Notes under the pieces: generated by a model
What the model was told of the DNA's origin: nothing
Databases searched by the model: none
The model's input: the letters and a program-made list of their open reading frames with translations, nothing else
Origin: Alphaproteobacteria bacterium
Lineage (GTDB): Bacteria > Pseudomonadota > Alphaproteobacteria > JANQSM01
Assembly: GCA_028284025.1 (NCBI GenBank)
Contig: JANQSM010000296.1
Coordinates: 1 to 7,562, forward strand
DNA: 7,562 bases
Direction: 5' to 3'
Shown here: positions 1 to 7,104 of the stretch, piece by piece
Layout of the letters: every line of letters starts with the position of its first letter
How positions within the stretch are numbered: the first letter of the stretch is position 1
Translations under genes and position numbers: made by a program

Positions 1-805
1 GTGCCAAGATCCCTTTGCAACGCTCAATCTGTGAAATCATCAAATCCAGGTCTTTTTGTACTGCTTTGCGTTTAACATCCCGCTTCAAATCACGAGTGAT
101 AATCGCCAGAGTATTGAGCGGTGTGCCCAATTCATGGGCTGCCGCCGCCGCCAACCCCCCCAAAGCAGACATTTTTTTCGATTTGCTGATTTGTTGCTCG
201 GTTTCCGTCAAGGCCTGTGCCCGTTGACGACTTTCAAAAGCAATGCGAAAGCTGTACAAGGTCACAAAGCCCAAAGCAATAATCAAGGCGGCAATAGATC
301 CATATTGATATACCAGCGGAATATCCAGACCTGCTTCCGTCCAGGGCAGAGGTTTATGATAAAAATACAAAATTAACATCTGTACATAGGCTAGGCCCAA
401 AAGAATTGTGGTACTGCGCAAAGATAAAGTCGCCGCTGAGATAGTTACCGGAACCAGCATCAGAATGACGAATGGATTGATCAATCCGCCGGTTAAATAT
501 AAAAGCAGCCCCAGTTGCAACAAATCAAATCCCAGGTGGGTCATCCCTTGCGTATCATTTAGGCGGGGCGGCATAATGTGAATCACAACATAGTTAAACA
601 CCGCCAATCCCAACACTGTATTTAAAGCCGGGACCATGTTAAATTCATACCCCAGCCCAAAGCGGGTATATAAAATAGTAACGGTCTGCCCAAGAACGGC
701 GATCCAGCGCAGCAAAACCAGCGTGCGCAGCCGGATGGAAATATAGCGTTTCTGATGGCGTGACTCCCGGGCAATTTCGGTGGCAAGATCTTTTAGTTGC
801 GTCAT
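1..805 (-). CDS. regB: RegB/PrrB/ActS-type redox-sensing histidine kinase, C-terminus cut by window edge
   Basis: This is the N-terminal 268 residues of a membrane sensor kinase. Translation from the ATG at 805 (minus strand) stays open to position 1. About six hydrophobic segments occur near residues 28-47, 57-80, 90-105, 112-128, 131-150 and 166-188. The loop after the third carries GGLINPF (106-112), matching the GGxxNPF quinone-binding heptad of RegB. The H-box follows, ALGGLAAAAAHELGTPL, with the predicted phosphorylated histidine at 224. C263 in IERCKGIL matches the redox-active cysteine of the RegB redox box. In the known family (R. capsulatus RegB H225 and C265) the kinase autophosphorylates under reducing conditions and passes phosphate to RegA, which controls respiratory, photosynthetic or nitrogen genes. 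The N, G1, F and G2 ATP-binding boxes lie outside the window, as would any regA partner. The start is supported by AAGGAAA at 809-815 (minus strand), with AGG 6 nt before the ATG. Family assignment is strong; which genes it regulates is unknown. Confidence 0.92.
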   Translation of the reverse strand, partial: MTQLKDLATEIARESRHQKRYISIRLRTLVLLRWIAVLGQTVTILYTRFGLGYEFNMVPALNTVLGLAVFNYVVIHIMPPRLNDTQGMTHLGFDLLQLGLLLYLTGGLINPFVILMLVPVTISAATLSLRSTTILLGLAYVQMLILYFYHKPLPWTEAGLDIPLVYQYGSIAALIIALGFVTLYSFRIAFESRQRAQALTETEQQISKSKKMSALGGLAAAAAHELGTPLNTLAIITRDLKRDVKRKAVQKDLDLMISQIERCKGILA

Positions 806-865
806 GAATTTCCTTTCCCTTAAAAAAAGCTTTGAAATTTAGCTTAATCATTCTAGGTATACATC
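806..865. promoter_or_regulatory. Divergent intergenic region between regB-like gene and ABC ATPase
   Basis: Only 60 bp separate the two start codons, so promoters and any operators for both genes must be packed here or run into the coding starts. On the minus strand TAGAAT at 855-850 is a 5/6 match to the -10 consensus and would give a leader of about 37 nt for the kinase gene; I see no good -35 partner for it. On the plus strand TTGAAA at 832-837 resembles a -35 box, but no -10 hexamer is well placed. GTATAC at 857-862 is a short palindrome. The region is AT-rich. The existence of a divergent promoter region is inferred from gene layout; the individual boxes are tentative. Confidence 0.45.
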
Positions 866-1621
866 ATGCCAAAAATTGCCATCGCCGTGAAGAGCTTATC
901 CAAGCATTTTGTGACCCGAAAAAATCGCGTGATAAAAGCTGTTGATGATCTTACATTTACCGTCAAGCCCGGCACAACCGTAGGCCTGTTAGGAGGGAAT
1001 GGCGCCGGCAAAACCACAACAATCAATATGTTGGCAGGCATTTTATTGCCCACCAGTGGGGAAGTGCGTGTGCTTGGCGAAGATATTATTGAATCACGCT
1101 ATAATGTTTTGCAGCGCATGAACTTTTCCTCACCTTATGTAGATATTCCGCAAAAGCTGACCGTGTGGGAAAATCTTAACGTTTATGCCCACCTTTATAA
1201 TGTGAAAAAAAGAAAAGAACGCATCGAATCTCTGGCAAAAGACCTGCATATTGATGACTTTCTGGATCGCCCGATCGTTAAATTATCCGCCGGGCAGAAA
1301 ACCCGTGTTTCCCTGGCAAAATCCCTGATCAACACACCCCAGGTGCTTTTACTGGATGAGCCAACGGCTTCTCTGGATCCCGATACAGCGGACTGGATTC
1401 GTACTTACCTGGAGAATTATATTCGCTCACAAAAATGTGCTGTATTGCTTGCCTCCCACAATATGGGAGAGGTCGAACGTTTGTGCGAAAATATCCTGAT
1501 GATGCGCGCCGGCAAGATTGCGGATGAAGGAACGCCCAAGGCCTTGATTAAAAAGTACGGCCGCAGCAACATGGAAGAAGTCTTCCTGGATATTGCCCGC
1601 AATACACAAACCGCTGCTTAA
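866..1621 (+). CDS. ABC-2-type ABC transporter ATP-binding protein (solitary ATPase)
   Basis: This 251-residue protein is a single nucleotide-binding domain with nearly all the expected motifs. They are Walker A GGNGAGKT (43-50), signature LSAGQKTR (140-147, a variant of LSGGQ), Walker B VLLLDEP (160-166) with catalytic E165, D-loop SLD (169-171) and H-loop H198. The tail NMEEVFLDIAR is typical of ATPases that power ABC-2 membrane exporters. It has no membrane segment, so it would act at the inner face of the membrane with a separate permease. No permease is adjacent: upstream is the divergent kinase gene and downstream is pheS. The Q-loop region (about 86-98, NFSSPYVDIPQKL) lacks glutamine at its usual place. 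Substrate cannot be inferred. The ATG at 866 has only a weak purine tract (AGG at 855-857, 8 nt away); its start agrees with the usual N-terminus of this family. No terminator hairpin follows. Confidence 0.9.
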   Translation: MPKIAIAVKSLSKHFVTRKNRVIKAVDDLTFTVKPGTTVGLLGGNGAGKTTTINMLAGILLPTSGEVRVLGEDIIESRYNVLQRMNFSSPYVDIPQKLTVWENLNVYAHLYNVKKRKERIESLAKDLHIDDFLDRPIVKLSAGQKTRVSLAKSLINTPQVLLLDEPTASLDPDTADWIRTYLENYIRSQKCAVLLASHNMGEVERLCENILMMRAGKIADEGTPKALIKKYGRSNMEEVFLDIARNTQTAA

Positions 1622-1646
1622 GCCACTGATTTAGGTTTTTTCCCCC

Positions 1647-1676
1647 TTGCACTAACCGCCGTTTTGTGGCGATATG
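1647..1676 (+). promoter_or_regulatory. Possible promoter for pheS
   Basis: TTGCAC at 1647-1652 resembles a -35 box and GATATG at 1671-1676 is a poor (3/6) -10 hexamer 18 nt downstream. If used, transcription would start at about the pheS ATG at 1683, giving a leaderless or nearly leaderless mRNA. The same TTGCAC occurs in the stronger promoter at 7029. The gap 1622-1682 holds no rho-independent terminator: the T6/C5 run at 1636-1646 has no stem in front of it. CGCC/GGCG (1657-1660 and 1668-1671) could make only a 4-bp hairpin. Low confidence because of the weak -10. Confidence 0.28.
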
Positions 1677-1682
1677 CGGGGT

Positions 1683-2750
1683 ATGGCTGATTTAGACACT
1701 CTAAAATCGGAATTACTGGACGAAGTCAACCGCGCCAAAAGTTTGGATGTGCTGGAAGACGTGCGCGTCAAGGCTTTGGGCAAAAAAGGCCGCATGACCG
1801 GGCTGATGAAAGAACTGTCCTCCCTGGCCCCGGAAGAACGCAAACAGCGCGGCCAGGAACTCAATCAGATCAAACAGGAAGTGGTTATCAAGTTGGAAGA
1901 ACGCCAACGCGAACTCAACCGCAAGGCGCTAGATGATAAACTGGTGAATGAAACCCTGGATGTGAGTTTATCCATCCGCCCAGAGAGTCAGGGCACAATT
2001 CACCCCATTAGCCAGGTGACAGAAGAAATTATTGCCATTTTTGCTCGGATGGGTTTTGCCGTGGCCGAAGGTCCCCAGGTCGAAGACGATTATCACAATT
2101 TTACAGCATTGAATATTCCCGAAGAACACCCTGCACGGCAAATGCATGATACGTTTTATATGCCAGACAGAAAAGACGGCACCAAGATGGTTTTGCGCAC
2201 CCAAACCAGTAACGTGCAAATCCGCACGATGAAAGCTCAAAAGCCGCCGATTAAAATTATCGCCCCAGGCCGGGTATACCGTTCTGATTCTGATCAAACG
2301 CACACACCGATGTTTCATCAGGTTGAAGGGTTGGTGATTGATGAGGCCACTCATTTTGGACATCTGCGTGGTTGCATTTATGATTTTTGCCGGGAATTTT
2401 TTAATGCCCCTAATTTAAAAATGCGCTTTCGCCCAAGTTATTTTCCGTTCACTGAACCATCTGCAGAAGTAGACATTGGCTGTCGCCGCAATAAAGGCGA
2501 GCTGGTCATCGGAGAAGGCGATGACTGGATGGAAATTTTGGGCTGTGGCATGGTAAATCCACGGGTTTTGGAAAACTGTGGCCTGGATCCAGAAAAATAC
2601 CAAGGCTTTGCTTTTGGTATGGGAATTGATCGCTTGGCGATGTTAAAATATGGTATTCCTGATCTGCGCACTTTCTTTGATAGCGATTTACGCTGGCTGA
2701 AGCATTATGGGTTTCTTCCCATTGACATGCCAGGAGGATTGACCAGATGA
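1683..2750 (+). CDS. pheS: Phenylalanine--tRNA ligase alpha subunit
   Basis: PheS is the catalytic subunit of the cytoplasmic (alpha-beta)2 enzyme that joins phenylalanine to tRNA-Phe using ATP. The 355-residue protein has the N-terminal coiled-coil tRNA-binding arm (about 1-90, rich in Lys/Arg/Glu). The class II core follows, with GPQVEDDYHNF (130-140), HPARQMHDTF (149-158), APGRVYRSD (194-202) and THTPMFHQVEGL (206-217). Motif 2 is in RFRPSYFPFTEPSAEVD (248-264) and motif 3 is GFAFGMGIDRL (308-318). The motif 3 alanine (A310) that shapes the phenylalanine pocket is present. An insert at about 266-282 and the tail LPIDMPGGLTR resemble alphaproteobacterial PheS. An in-frame ATG at 1674 would add three residues (MRG); I prefer 1683 because family members begin near MADLDTL, and neither ATG has a proper Shine-Dalgarno. 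The stop overlaps the pheT start, so the two subunits are co-translated. The rpmI-rplT genes often found upstream are absent. Confidence 0.97.
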   Translation: MADLDTLKSELLDEVNRAKSLDVLEDVRVKALGKKGRMTGLMKELSSLAPEERKQRGQELNQIKQEVVIKLEERQRELNRKALDDKLVNETLDVSLSIRPESQGTIHPISQVTEEIIAIFARMGFAVAEGPQVEDDYHNFTALNIPEEHPARQMHDTFYMPDRKDGTKMVLRTQTSNVQIRTMKAQKPPIKIIAPGRVYRSDSDQTHTPMFHQVEGLVIDEATHFGHLRGCIYDFCREFFNAPNLKMRFRPSYFPFTEPSAEVDIGCRRNKGELVIGEGDDWMEILGCGMVNPRVLENCGLDPEKYQGFAFGMGIDRLAMLKYGIPDLRTFFDSDLRWLKHYGFLPIDMPGGLTR

Positions 2751-5128
2751 AATTTACCCTATCCTGGCTAAAAGACTATTTAAAGACGGATGCAAATTTA
2801 GAGAAAATCTGTGAGACGCTGACCATGATTGGTTTAGAGGTGGAAGATATTCAGGATCTCTCTCAAATCTTGGCTCCCATTACTGTTGCGCATGTGGTGG
2901 AGGTCACCCAGCACCCCAATGCGGATCGCTTAAAAGTCTGTCAGGTCAAAACAAAAGACGGAACCCGCGAAATTGTTTGCGGTGCCCCCAATGCGCGTGC
3001 GGGCATGAAAGCCGCCTTTGCACCGGAGGGAACTTATATTCCTGGACTTGATATGACTTTAAAGAAAGCCAAGATCCGGGGTGTAGAAAGCTCTGGTATG
3101 CTTTGTTCAGCAAAGGAATTACAAGTCGGGGAAGATCAGGATGGTATTTTGGATTTACCCGAAGATGCTAAAGTCGGCACCCCGGTGGCCGGCGTGCTGG
3201 GTGCCAATGACCCGGTGATTGAAATTAATCTGACCCCGAACCGGCCTGACTGTACTGGTGTTTATGGCATTGCCCGTGATCTGGCCGCTGCTGGGCTGGG
3301 CGTACTGCAATCTGTGAAGCCTAAATCAAATGAAAAAGGGAAACCTTGTTCGATCAAGGTAAAATTGCCCCATAAAAAGGCATGTTCCCAGTTTGCCGGA
3401 CGATTGATCAAGAATGTTAAAAATGGCCCCAGCCCAGATTGGCTGCAGGCACGACTAAAAGCTATTGGCTTGCGTCCAATTTCTGCGTTAGTGGATATTA
3501 CTAATTATATTAACTTTGCCTTTGGGCGCCCGCTGCATGTTTACGATGTGAAAAAACTGAAAGGGGATATCGTTGTGACCCTTTCCAAAGGTGGTGAGAA
3601 ACTGGACGCTTTAAATGACAAAACCTATACCCTGCAACCGGGCATGACGGTGATTACGGATGATTCCGGGGTAATTGGTTTAGGGGGCATTGTGGGGGGA
3701 GAATCAACTTCCGTTGATGAAACCACAACGGATGTGTTTGTGGAATGCGCATACTTTGACCCCATCATGACAGCAACCACCGGACGCAAACTGGATGTGA
3801 TTACTGATTCACGCTATCGGTTTGAACGGGGCGTTGATCCTGAATCGATCATCCCCGGCTTATTACATGCCACCGATATGATCGTAAAATTGTGTGGTAC
3901 AGATAAAACCGAAAGCAGTCAGATGGTCTATGAAGGAAAGCCGGTCGCGTGGCAGAAAAAGATTCCGTTTGATCCCACAAAGGTCAAAAACTTAGGAGGC
4001 ATTGAATTAAAACCAACTGCAATCAAAAAGATTTTAAAAGACCTTGGGTTTGAAGTAACGGGTACAGATAAAAAACTAACCGTTGTTCCTCCCTCTTGGC
4101 GACCCGACATAGACGGGGCAGCCGATCTGGTTGAAGAAGTATTACGTATTCACGGATTTGACAAGATTCAGCCGGTTTCCTTACCTTCTGTAGCCAATAT
4201 CGCTTCCCCGTTAACACCTCTTCAGAAACGGGCGGCCTTTGCGCGCCGGGATCTGGCTACTCGCGGATTATTGGAAACGGTCACCTGGTCATTCTTAGGC
4301 AAAGACTTTGCACGACTATTTGGAGGGGGCGAAGAAAACCTCACCTTACAAAATCCGATCAGTACGGAACTGAATCAGATGCGCCCCAGTATTTTGCCCA
4401 ATCTTATTCTAGCGGCCCAACGTAATGCTGACCGAGGATACCCGGATGCTGCCTTGTTTGAAATTGGCCCGGTATTCAACGCAGATGAAGAGCAAACACT
4501 AATTGCCGGCTTGCGTTTTGGCAATGCGCACCCCCGTCACTGGGCAGGAGAAGAGCGGACAGTTGATACATATGATGCCAAGGCTGATATGCAAGCGGTT
4601 TTATCTGCCTGCGGCGCGCCAGCATCTGCCCAACTCACCACCGATGCGCCGGACTATTTTCATCCTGGACGTTCTGGTGTTTTGCGGTTGGGTAAAAATA
4701 TTCTGGCTTACTTTGGAGACCTGCACCCAGCCGTATTACAGGAAATGGATATTGATCAGGCTTGTGTTGGATTTGAAGTCTTTATTGAGAATATCCCTTT
4801 TCCAAAGCAAGATGTTATCGCGCGACCTTCTTTAAAACTGCACACCTTGCAGCCACTGACCCGCGACTTTGCCTTTGTTGTGGACAAAACCGTGCGGGCC
4901 GATGAAATGATTCGCACCGCCCGACAAGTAGATAAATCTTTAATTCAGGAGGCTCATATTTTTGATGTCTATGAAGGCCAACATGTTGAAGAAGGCAAAA
5001 AATCCATCGCCCTGACCGTTACCTTACAACCAGAAGATGCCACTTTGACCGATGCCCAGATTGAGGAAATCAGCCAAAGGATTATTGCCGCTATCCAAAA
5101 AGCGACCGGCGGGGAATTACGCAGCTAA
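2747..5128 (+). CDS. pheT: Phenylalanine--tRNA ligase beta subunit
   Basis: PheT is the second subunit of phenylalanyl-tRNA synthetase; it binds tRNA-Phe and clears mischarged Tyr-tRNA. The 793 residues are full length (E. coli PheT is about 795). Domains in order are: an N-terminal segment; an EMAP/OB-type tRNA-binding domain (about 40-150, HPNADRL at 56-62 and GMLCSAKEL at 117-125); B3/B4 editing domain (about 210-385, with ALVDITNYI at 247-255, RPLHVYD at 261-267, VECAYFDP at 332-339 and SRYRFERGVDP at 355-365); B5 (about 402-475, VPPSWRPDI at 447-455); a catalytically inactive class II-like core (about 480-690, NPISTELNQMRPS at 536-548); and a C-terminal FDX-ACB anticodon-binding domain (about 698-793, PLTRDFAFVVD at 703-713). 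The start overlaps the pheS stop as ATGA. A perfect AGGAGG at 2732-2737, 9 nt before the ATG and inside pheS, supports it and should give independent ribosome entry. No frameshift or missing domain is seen. Confidence 0.98.
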   Translation: MKFTLSWLKDYLKTDANLEKICETLTMIGLEVEDIQDLSQILAPITVAHVVEVTQHPNADRLKVCQVKTKDGTREIVCGAPNARAGMKAAFAPEGTYIPGLDMTLKKAKIRGVESSGMLCSAKELQVGEDQDGILDLPEDAKVGTPVAGVLGANDPVIEINLTPNRPDCTGVYGIARDLAAAGLGVLQSVKPKSNEKGKPCSIKVKLPHKKACSQFAGRLIKNVKNGPSPDWLQARLKAIGLRPISALVDITNYINFAFGRPLHVYDVKKLKGDIVVTLSKGGEKLDALNDKTYTLQPGMTVITDDSGVIGLGGIVGGESTSVDETTTDVFVECAYFDPIMTATTGRKLDVITDSRYRFERGVDPESIIPGLLHATDMIVKLCGTDKTESSQMVYEGKPVAWQKKIPFDPTKVKNLGGIELKPTAIKKILKDLGFEVTGTDKKLTVVPPSWRPDIDGAADLVEEVLRIHGFDKIQPVSLPSVANIASPLTPLQKRAAFARRDLATRGLLETVTWSFLGKDFARLFGGGEENLTLQNPISTELNQMRPSILPNLILAAQRNADRGYPDAALFEIGPVFNADEEQTLIAGLRFGNAHPRHWAGEERTVDTYDAKADMQAVLSACGAPASAQLTTDAPDYFHPGRSGVLRLGKNILAYFGDLHPAVLQEMDIDQACVGFEVFIENIPFPKQDVIARPSLKLHTLQPLTRDFAFVVDKTVRADEMIRTARQVDKSLIQEAHIFDVYEGQHVEEGKKSIALTVTLQPEDATLTDAQIEEISQRIIAAIQKATGGELRS

Positions 5129-5153
5129 TTTTAAGCTATTTCGCAAGTTACTA

Positions 5154-5182
5154 TTGCCAAGCGCGGTGAAACTGCTTATGTT
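5154..5182 (+). promoter_or_regulatory. Possible promoter for lepA
   Basis: TTGCCA (5154-5159) and TATGTT (5177-5182, 4/6 to TATAAT) are separated by 17 nt, the ideal spacing. The -10 box ends 8 nt before the lepA ATG, so initiation would fall at or within a base or two of the start codon. The rest of the pheT-lepA gap (5129-5190) shows no terminator hairpin, so read-through from pheST is also possible. Inferred from sequence only. Confidence 0.4.
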
Positions 5183-5190
5183 CTGCGGCT

Positions 5191-6996
5191 ATGACGCATG
5201 ATATCACCCGCATCCGAAACTTTGCCATTATCGCCCATATTGATCATGGCAAGTCCACCCTGGCTGACCGTTTAATTGCGGAATGCGGCGGGCTGGCGGA
5301 TCGTGAGATGAAAGAGCAAGTTCTGGATTCCATGGATATTGAACGCGAACGCGGTATTACCATCAAAGCCCAGACCTGCCGCCTGTTATACACTGCCCAA
5401 GATGGCCAAGAGTATAATCTTAATTTGATGGATACCCCAGGCCATGTGGACTTTGCCTATGAAGTTTCACGCTCTCTGGCTGCGTGTGAAGGGTCTTTGC
5501 TGATTGTGGATGCATCGCAAGGCGTGGAAGCCCAAACCCTGGCCAACGTCTATCAGGCAATTGAAGCCGGGCATGAGATTATCCCGGTTTTAAACAAAAT
5601 TGATCTGCCTGCTGCTGACCCGGACCGGGTACGCCAGCAAATTGAAGATGTGATTGGACTGGATGCCAGTGAAGCAATTGAGGTTTCCGCCAAAACCGGG
5701 CAGGGCATTCAGGATGTACTGGAAGCATTGGTAGAAAAATTACCTGCCCCACAAGGAGAAACCGATGTCCCGTTAGAAGCATTACTGGTTGACAGCTGGT
5801 ATGACCCTTATTTGGGTGTCATTACACTGGTGCGAGTAAAAGCAGGTATGGTGAAAAAAGGCATGAAAATGCGCATGATGTCCACCGGTGCTGTTTACAA
5901 CGTTGATAGTGTCGGGGTCTTCACACCCAAGGGATTAGAAGTCGATGCCCTGGGTCCAGGCGACCTGGGATTCATTAACGCAGGTATCAAGGCGGTAAAA
6001 GATTGTAAAATTGGGGATACCATTACCGATGACAGAAAACCGGCCGACAGCCCTTTGGCAGGATTCAAACCTTCCGTTCCGGTCGTGTTTTGCGGACTGT
6101 TCCCGGTGGATAGTTCTGATTTTGAACATCTGCGCGACAGCCTGGAAAAGCTGGGCCTAAACGATTCCAGCTTTCAGTATGAAATGGAGACATCTGCCGC
6201 GTTAGGATTTGGCTTCCGGTGCGGCTTTCTAGGCCTTTTACACCTGGAAATTATTCAAGAGCGTCTGGACCGGGAATTTGATCTGGATCTGATTGCCACT
6301 GCCCCCAGCGTGGTTTACAAATTACACCTTACAGACGGCACCATGATGGAACTTCACAACCCGGTGGACATGCCTGATCAGGTCCGTATCAGCTCAATTG
6401 AGGAACCCTGGATTAAGGCCACCGTTTTTGTACCGGATGAATTTTTAGGGGGAGTTCTGGCTTTGTGTGAAGAACGCCGGGGCGTACAGCAAGAATTAAC
6501 CTATGTGGGCCAACGGGCCATGGTTGTCTATAAACTCCCTTTGAACGAAGTAGTGTTTGATTTTTATGACCGGTTAAAATCTACCTCCAAGGGATATGCC
6601 AGTTTTGATTATGAATTGGTCGGCTATGAAGAAAGTAAATTGGTGAAATTATCCGTGTTGATCAACGGTGACCCGGTTGATGCCCTGTCTACCATCGTCC
6701 ATGCGGATAAAGCAGAATCACGCGGGCGCGCATTATGTGAACGGCTAAAAGAATTAATCCCCCGTCAAATGTACAAGGTCGCCATTCAAGCCGCCATTGG
6801 GACAAAAGTTATTGCCAGAGAAACCCTAAGCGCCTTTCGTAAGGATGTCACAGCCAAATGCTATGGGGGGGATGTCACCCGGAAACGCAAATTGCTTGAA
6901 AAGCAAAAGAAGGGGAAAAAGCGCATGCGCGAGATTGGTAATGTGGAAATTCCCCAAAGTGCCTTTCTTGAAGCTTTGAAAATGGGTGACGGATAG
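5191..6996 (+). CDS. lepA: Elongation factor 4 (LepA), ribosome-associated translational GTPase
   Basis: EF4 is a GTPase that binds the ribosome and has been linked to back-translocation, stalled-ribosome rescue and 30S assembly. At 601 residues it has the family's normal length. The G domain shows the P-loop AHIDHGKST (15-23), switch [12 protein letters not shown] (51-61), DTPGHVDF (80-87) with catalytic H84, NKID (134-137) and SAK (165-167). Domain II and the EF-G-like domains III and V follow, with [23 protein letters not shown] residues near 342-360. The EF4-specific C-terminal domain ends in [21 protein letters not shown], whose basic stretch contacts tRNA. This tail, and the lack of EF-G domain IV, separate it from EF-G and TypA. 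ATG 5191 is the only sensible start because the conserved [17 protein letters not shown] begins at residue 5. There is no Shine-Dalgarno before it (only GCGG at 5185-5188). In many proteobacteria lepA sits before lepB (signal peptidase I); here a PAS-domain gene follows instead. Confidence 0.98.
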   Translation: MTHDITRIRNFAIIAHIDHGKSTLADRLIAECGGLADREMKEQVLDSMDIERERGITIKAQTCRLLYTAQDGQEYNLNLMDTPGHVDFAYEVSRSLAACEGSLLIVDASQGVEAQTLANVYQAIEAGHEIIPVLNKIDLPAADPDRVRQQIEDVIGLDASEAIEVSAKTGQGIQDVLEALVEKLPAPQGETDVPLEALLVDSWYDPYLGVITLVRVKAGMVKKGMKMRMMSTGAVYNVDSVGVFTPKGLEVDALGPGDLGFINAGIKAVKDCKIGDTITDDRKPADSPLAGFKPSVPVVFCGLFPVDSSDFEHLRDSLEKLGLNDSSFQYEMETSAALGFGFRCGFLGLLHLEIIQERLDREFDLDLIATAPSVVYKLHLTDGTMMELHNPVDMPDQVRISSIEEPWIKATVFVPDEFLGGVLALCEERRGVQQELTYVGQRAMVVYKLPLNEVVFDFYDRLKSTSKGYASFDYELVGYEESKLVKLSVLINGDPVDALSTIVHADKAESRGRALCERLKELIPRQMYKVAIQAAIGTKVIARETLSAFRKDVTAKCYGGDVTRKRKLLEKQKKGKKRMREIGNVEIPQSAFLEALKMGDG

Positions 6997-7028
6997 ACGC
7001 AATCTTTCAGCTCTTGTCATTCCTGGTG

Positions 7029-7058
7029 TTGCACGTCTTAAGACTTTACGTTTATAAT
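7029..7058 (+). promoter_or_regulatory. Sigma-70-type promoter of the PAS-domain gene
   Basis: TTGCAC at 7029-7034 and a perfect TATAAT at 7053-7058 are 18 nt apart. Transcription would begin near 7065, giving a leader of about 40 nt that includes the ribosome binding site at 7095-7099. This is the clearest promoter in the window and suggests the PAS gene is transcribed separately from lepA. No hairpin terminator for lepA is seen in 6997-7028. Confidence 0.7.
7035..7044. repeat. Perfect 10-bp palindrome inside the promoter spacer
   Basis: GTCTTAAGAC reads the same on both strands and begins directly after the -35 box TTGCAC of the PAS-gene promoter, ending 8 bp before TATAAT. A protein dimer bound here would block RNA polymerase, so it could be an operator. 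A 10-bp palindrome is expected by chance a handful of times in a window of this size, so only its position is suggestive. Confidence 0.3.
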
Positions 7059-7094
7059 GCCTTATTTTTTAACAGCATTTAAATTGCGATAGGT

Positions 7095-7099
7095 AGGAG
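7095..7099 (+). promoter_or_regulatory. Ribosome binding site that fixes a GTG start
   Basis: AGGAG ends 5 nt before the GTG at 7105. No in-frame ATG is near: the first in-frame methionine is residue 35, inside the predicted PAS fold. This ribosome binding site therefore decides the start of the PAS gene. Confidence 0.7.
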
Positions 7100-7104
7100 C
7101 TTTC

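Noticed and set aside
141..161. Four GCC repeats next to a run of seven C (seven G in the coding strand) in the kinase H-box, as a phase-variation tract
   Set aside because: The frame is intact, the repeats encode the conserved Gly-Gly-Leu and Ala run before the histidine, and another G7 run occurs in lepA (6865-6871), so it is most simply explained by codon choice.
56..376. Open plus-strand frame of 106 codons opposite the kinase gene
   Set aside because: It is antisense to the transmembrane and H-box coding region of the RegB-like gene, has no ribosome binding site, and resembles no known protein.
1636..1646. T6-C5 tract as a rho-independent terminator of the ABC gene
   Set aside because: No GC-rich inverted repeat precedes the T run, so there is no hairpin to terminate transcription.
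1622..1682. Phenylalanine attenuator or T-box ahead of pheS, as in some bacteria
   Set aside because: The gap is only 61 bp, has no Phe-rich leader peptide, no terminator hairpin with a T run, and no T-box sequence.
1968..2363. 131-codon minus-strand open frame inside pheS
   Set aside because: It is fully covered by the conserved catalytic core of pheS on the other strand and has no recognisable domain or start signals.
4503..4835. 110-codon plus-strand open frame inside pheT in another frame
   Set aside because: pheT is intact through this stretch with family-like sequence, so this is an accidental overlap and not a frameshifted gene piece.
5191..6996. EF-G, TypA/BipA or a tetracycline-resistance GTPase instead of EF4
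   Set aside because: Length of 601 residues, absence of domain IV and the EF4-specific C-terminus ending in [10 protein letters not shown] identify LepA.
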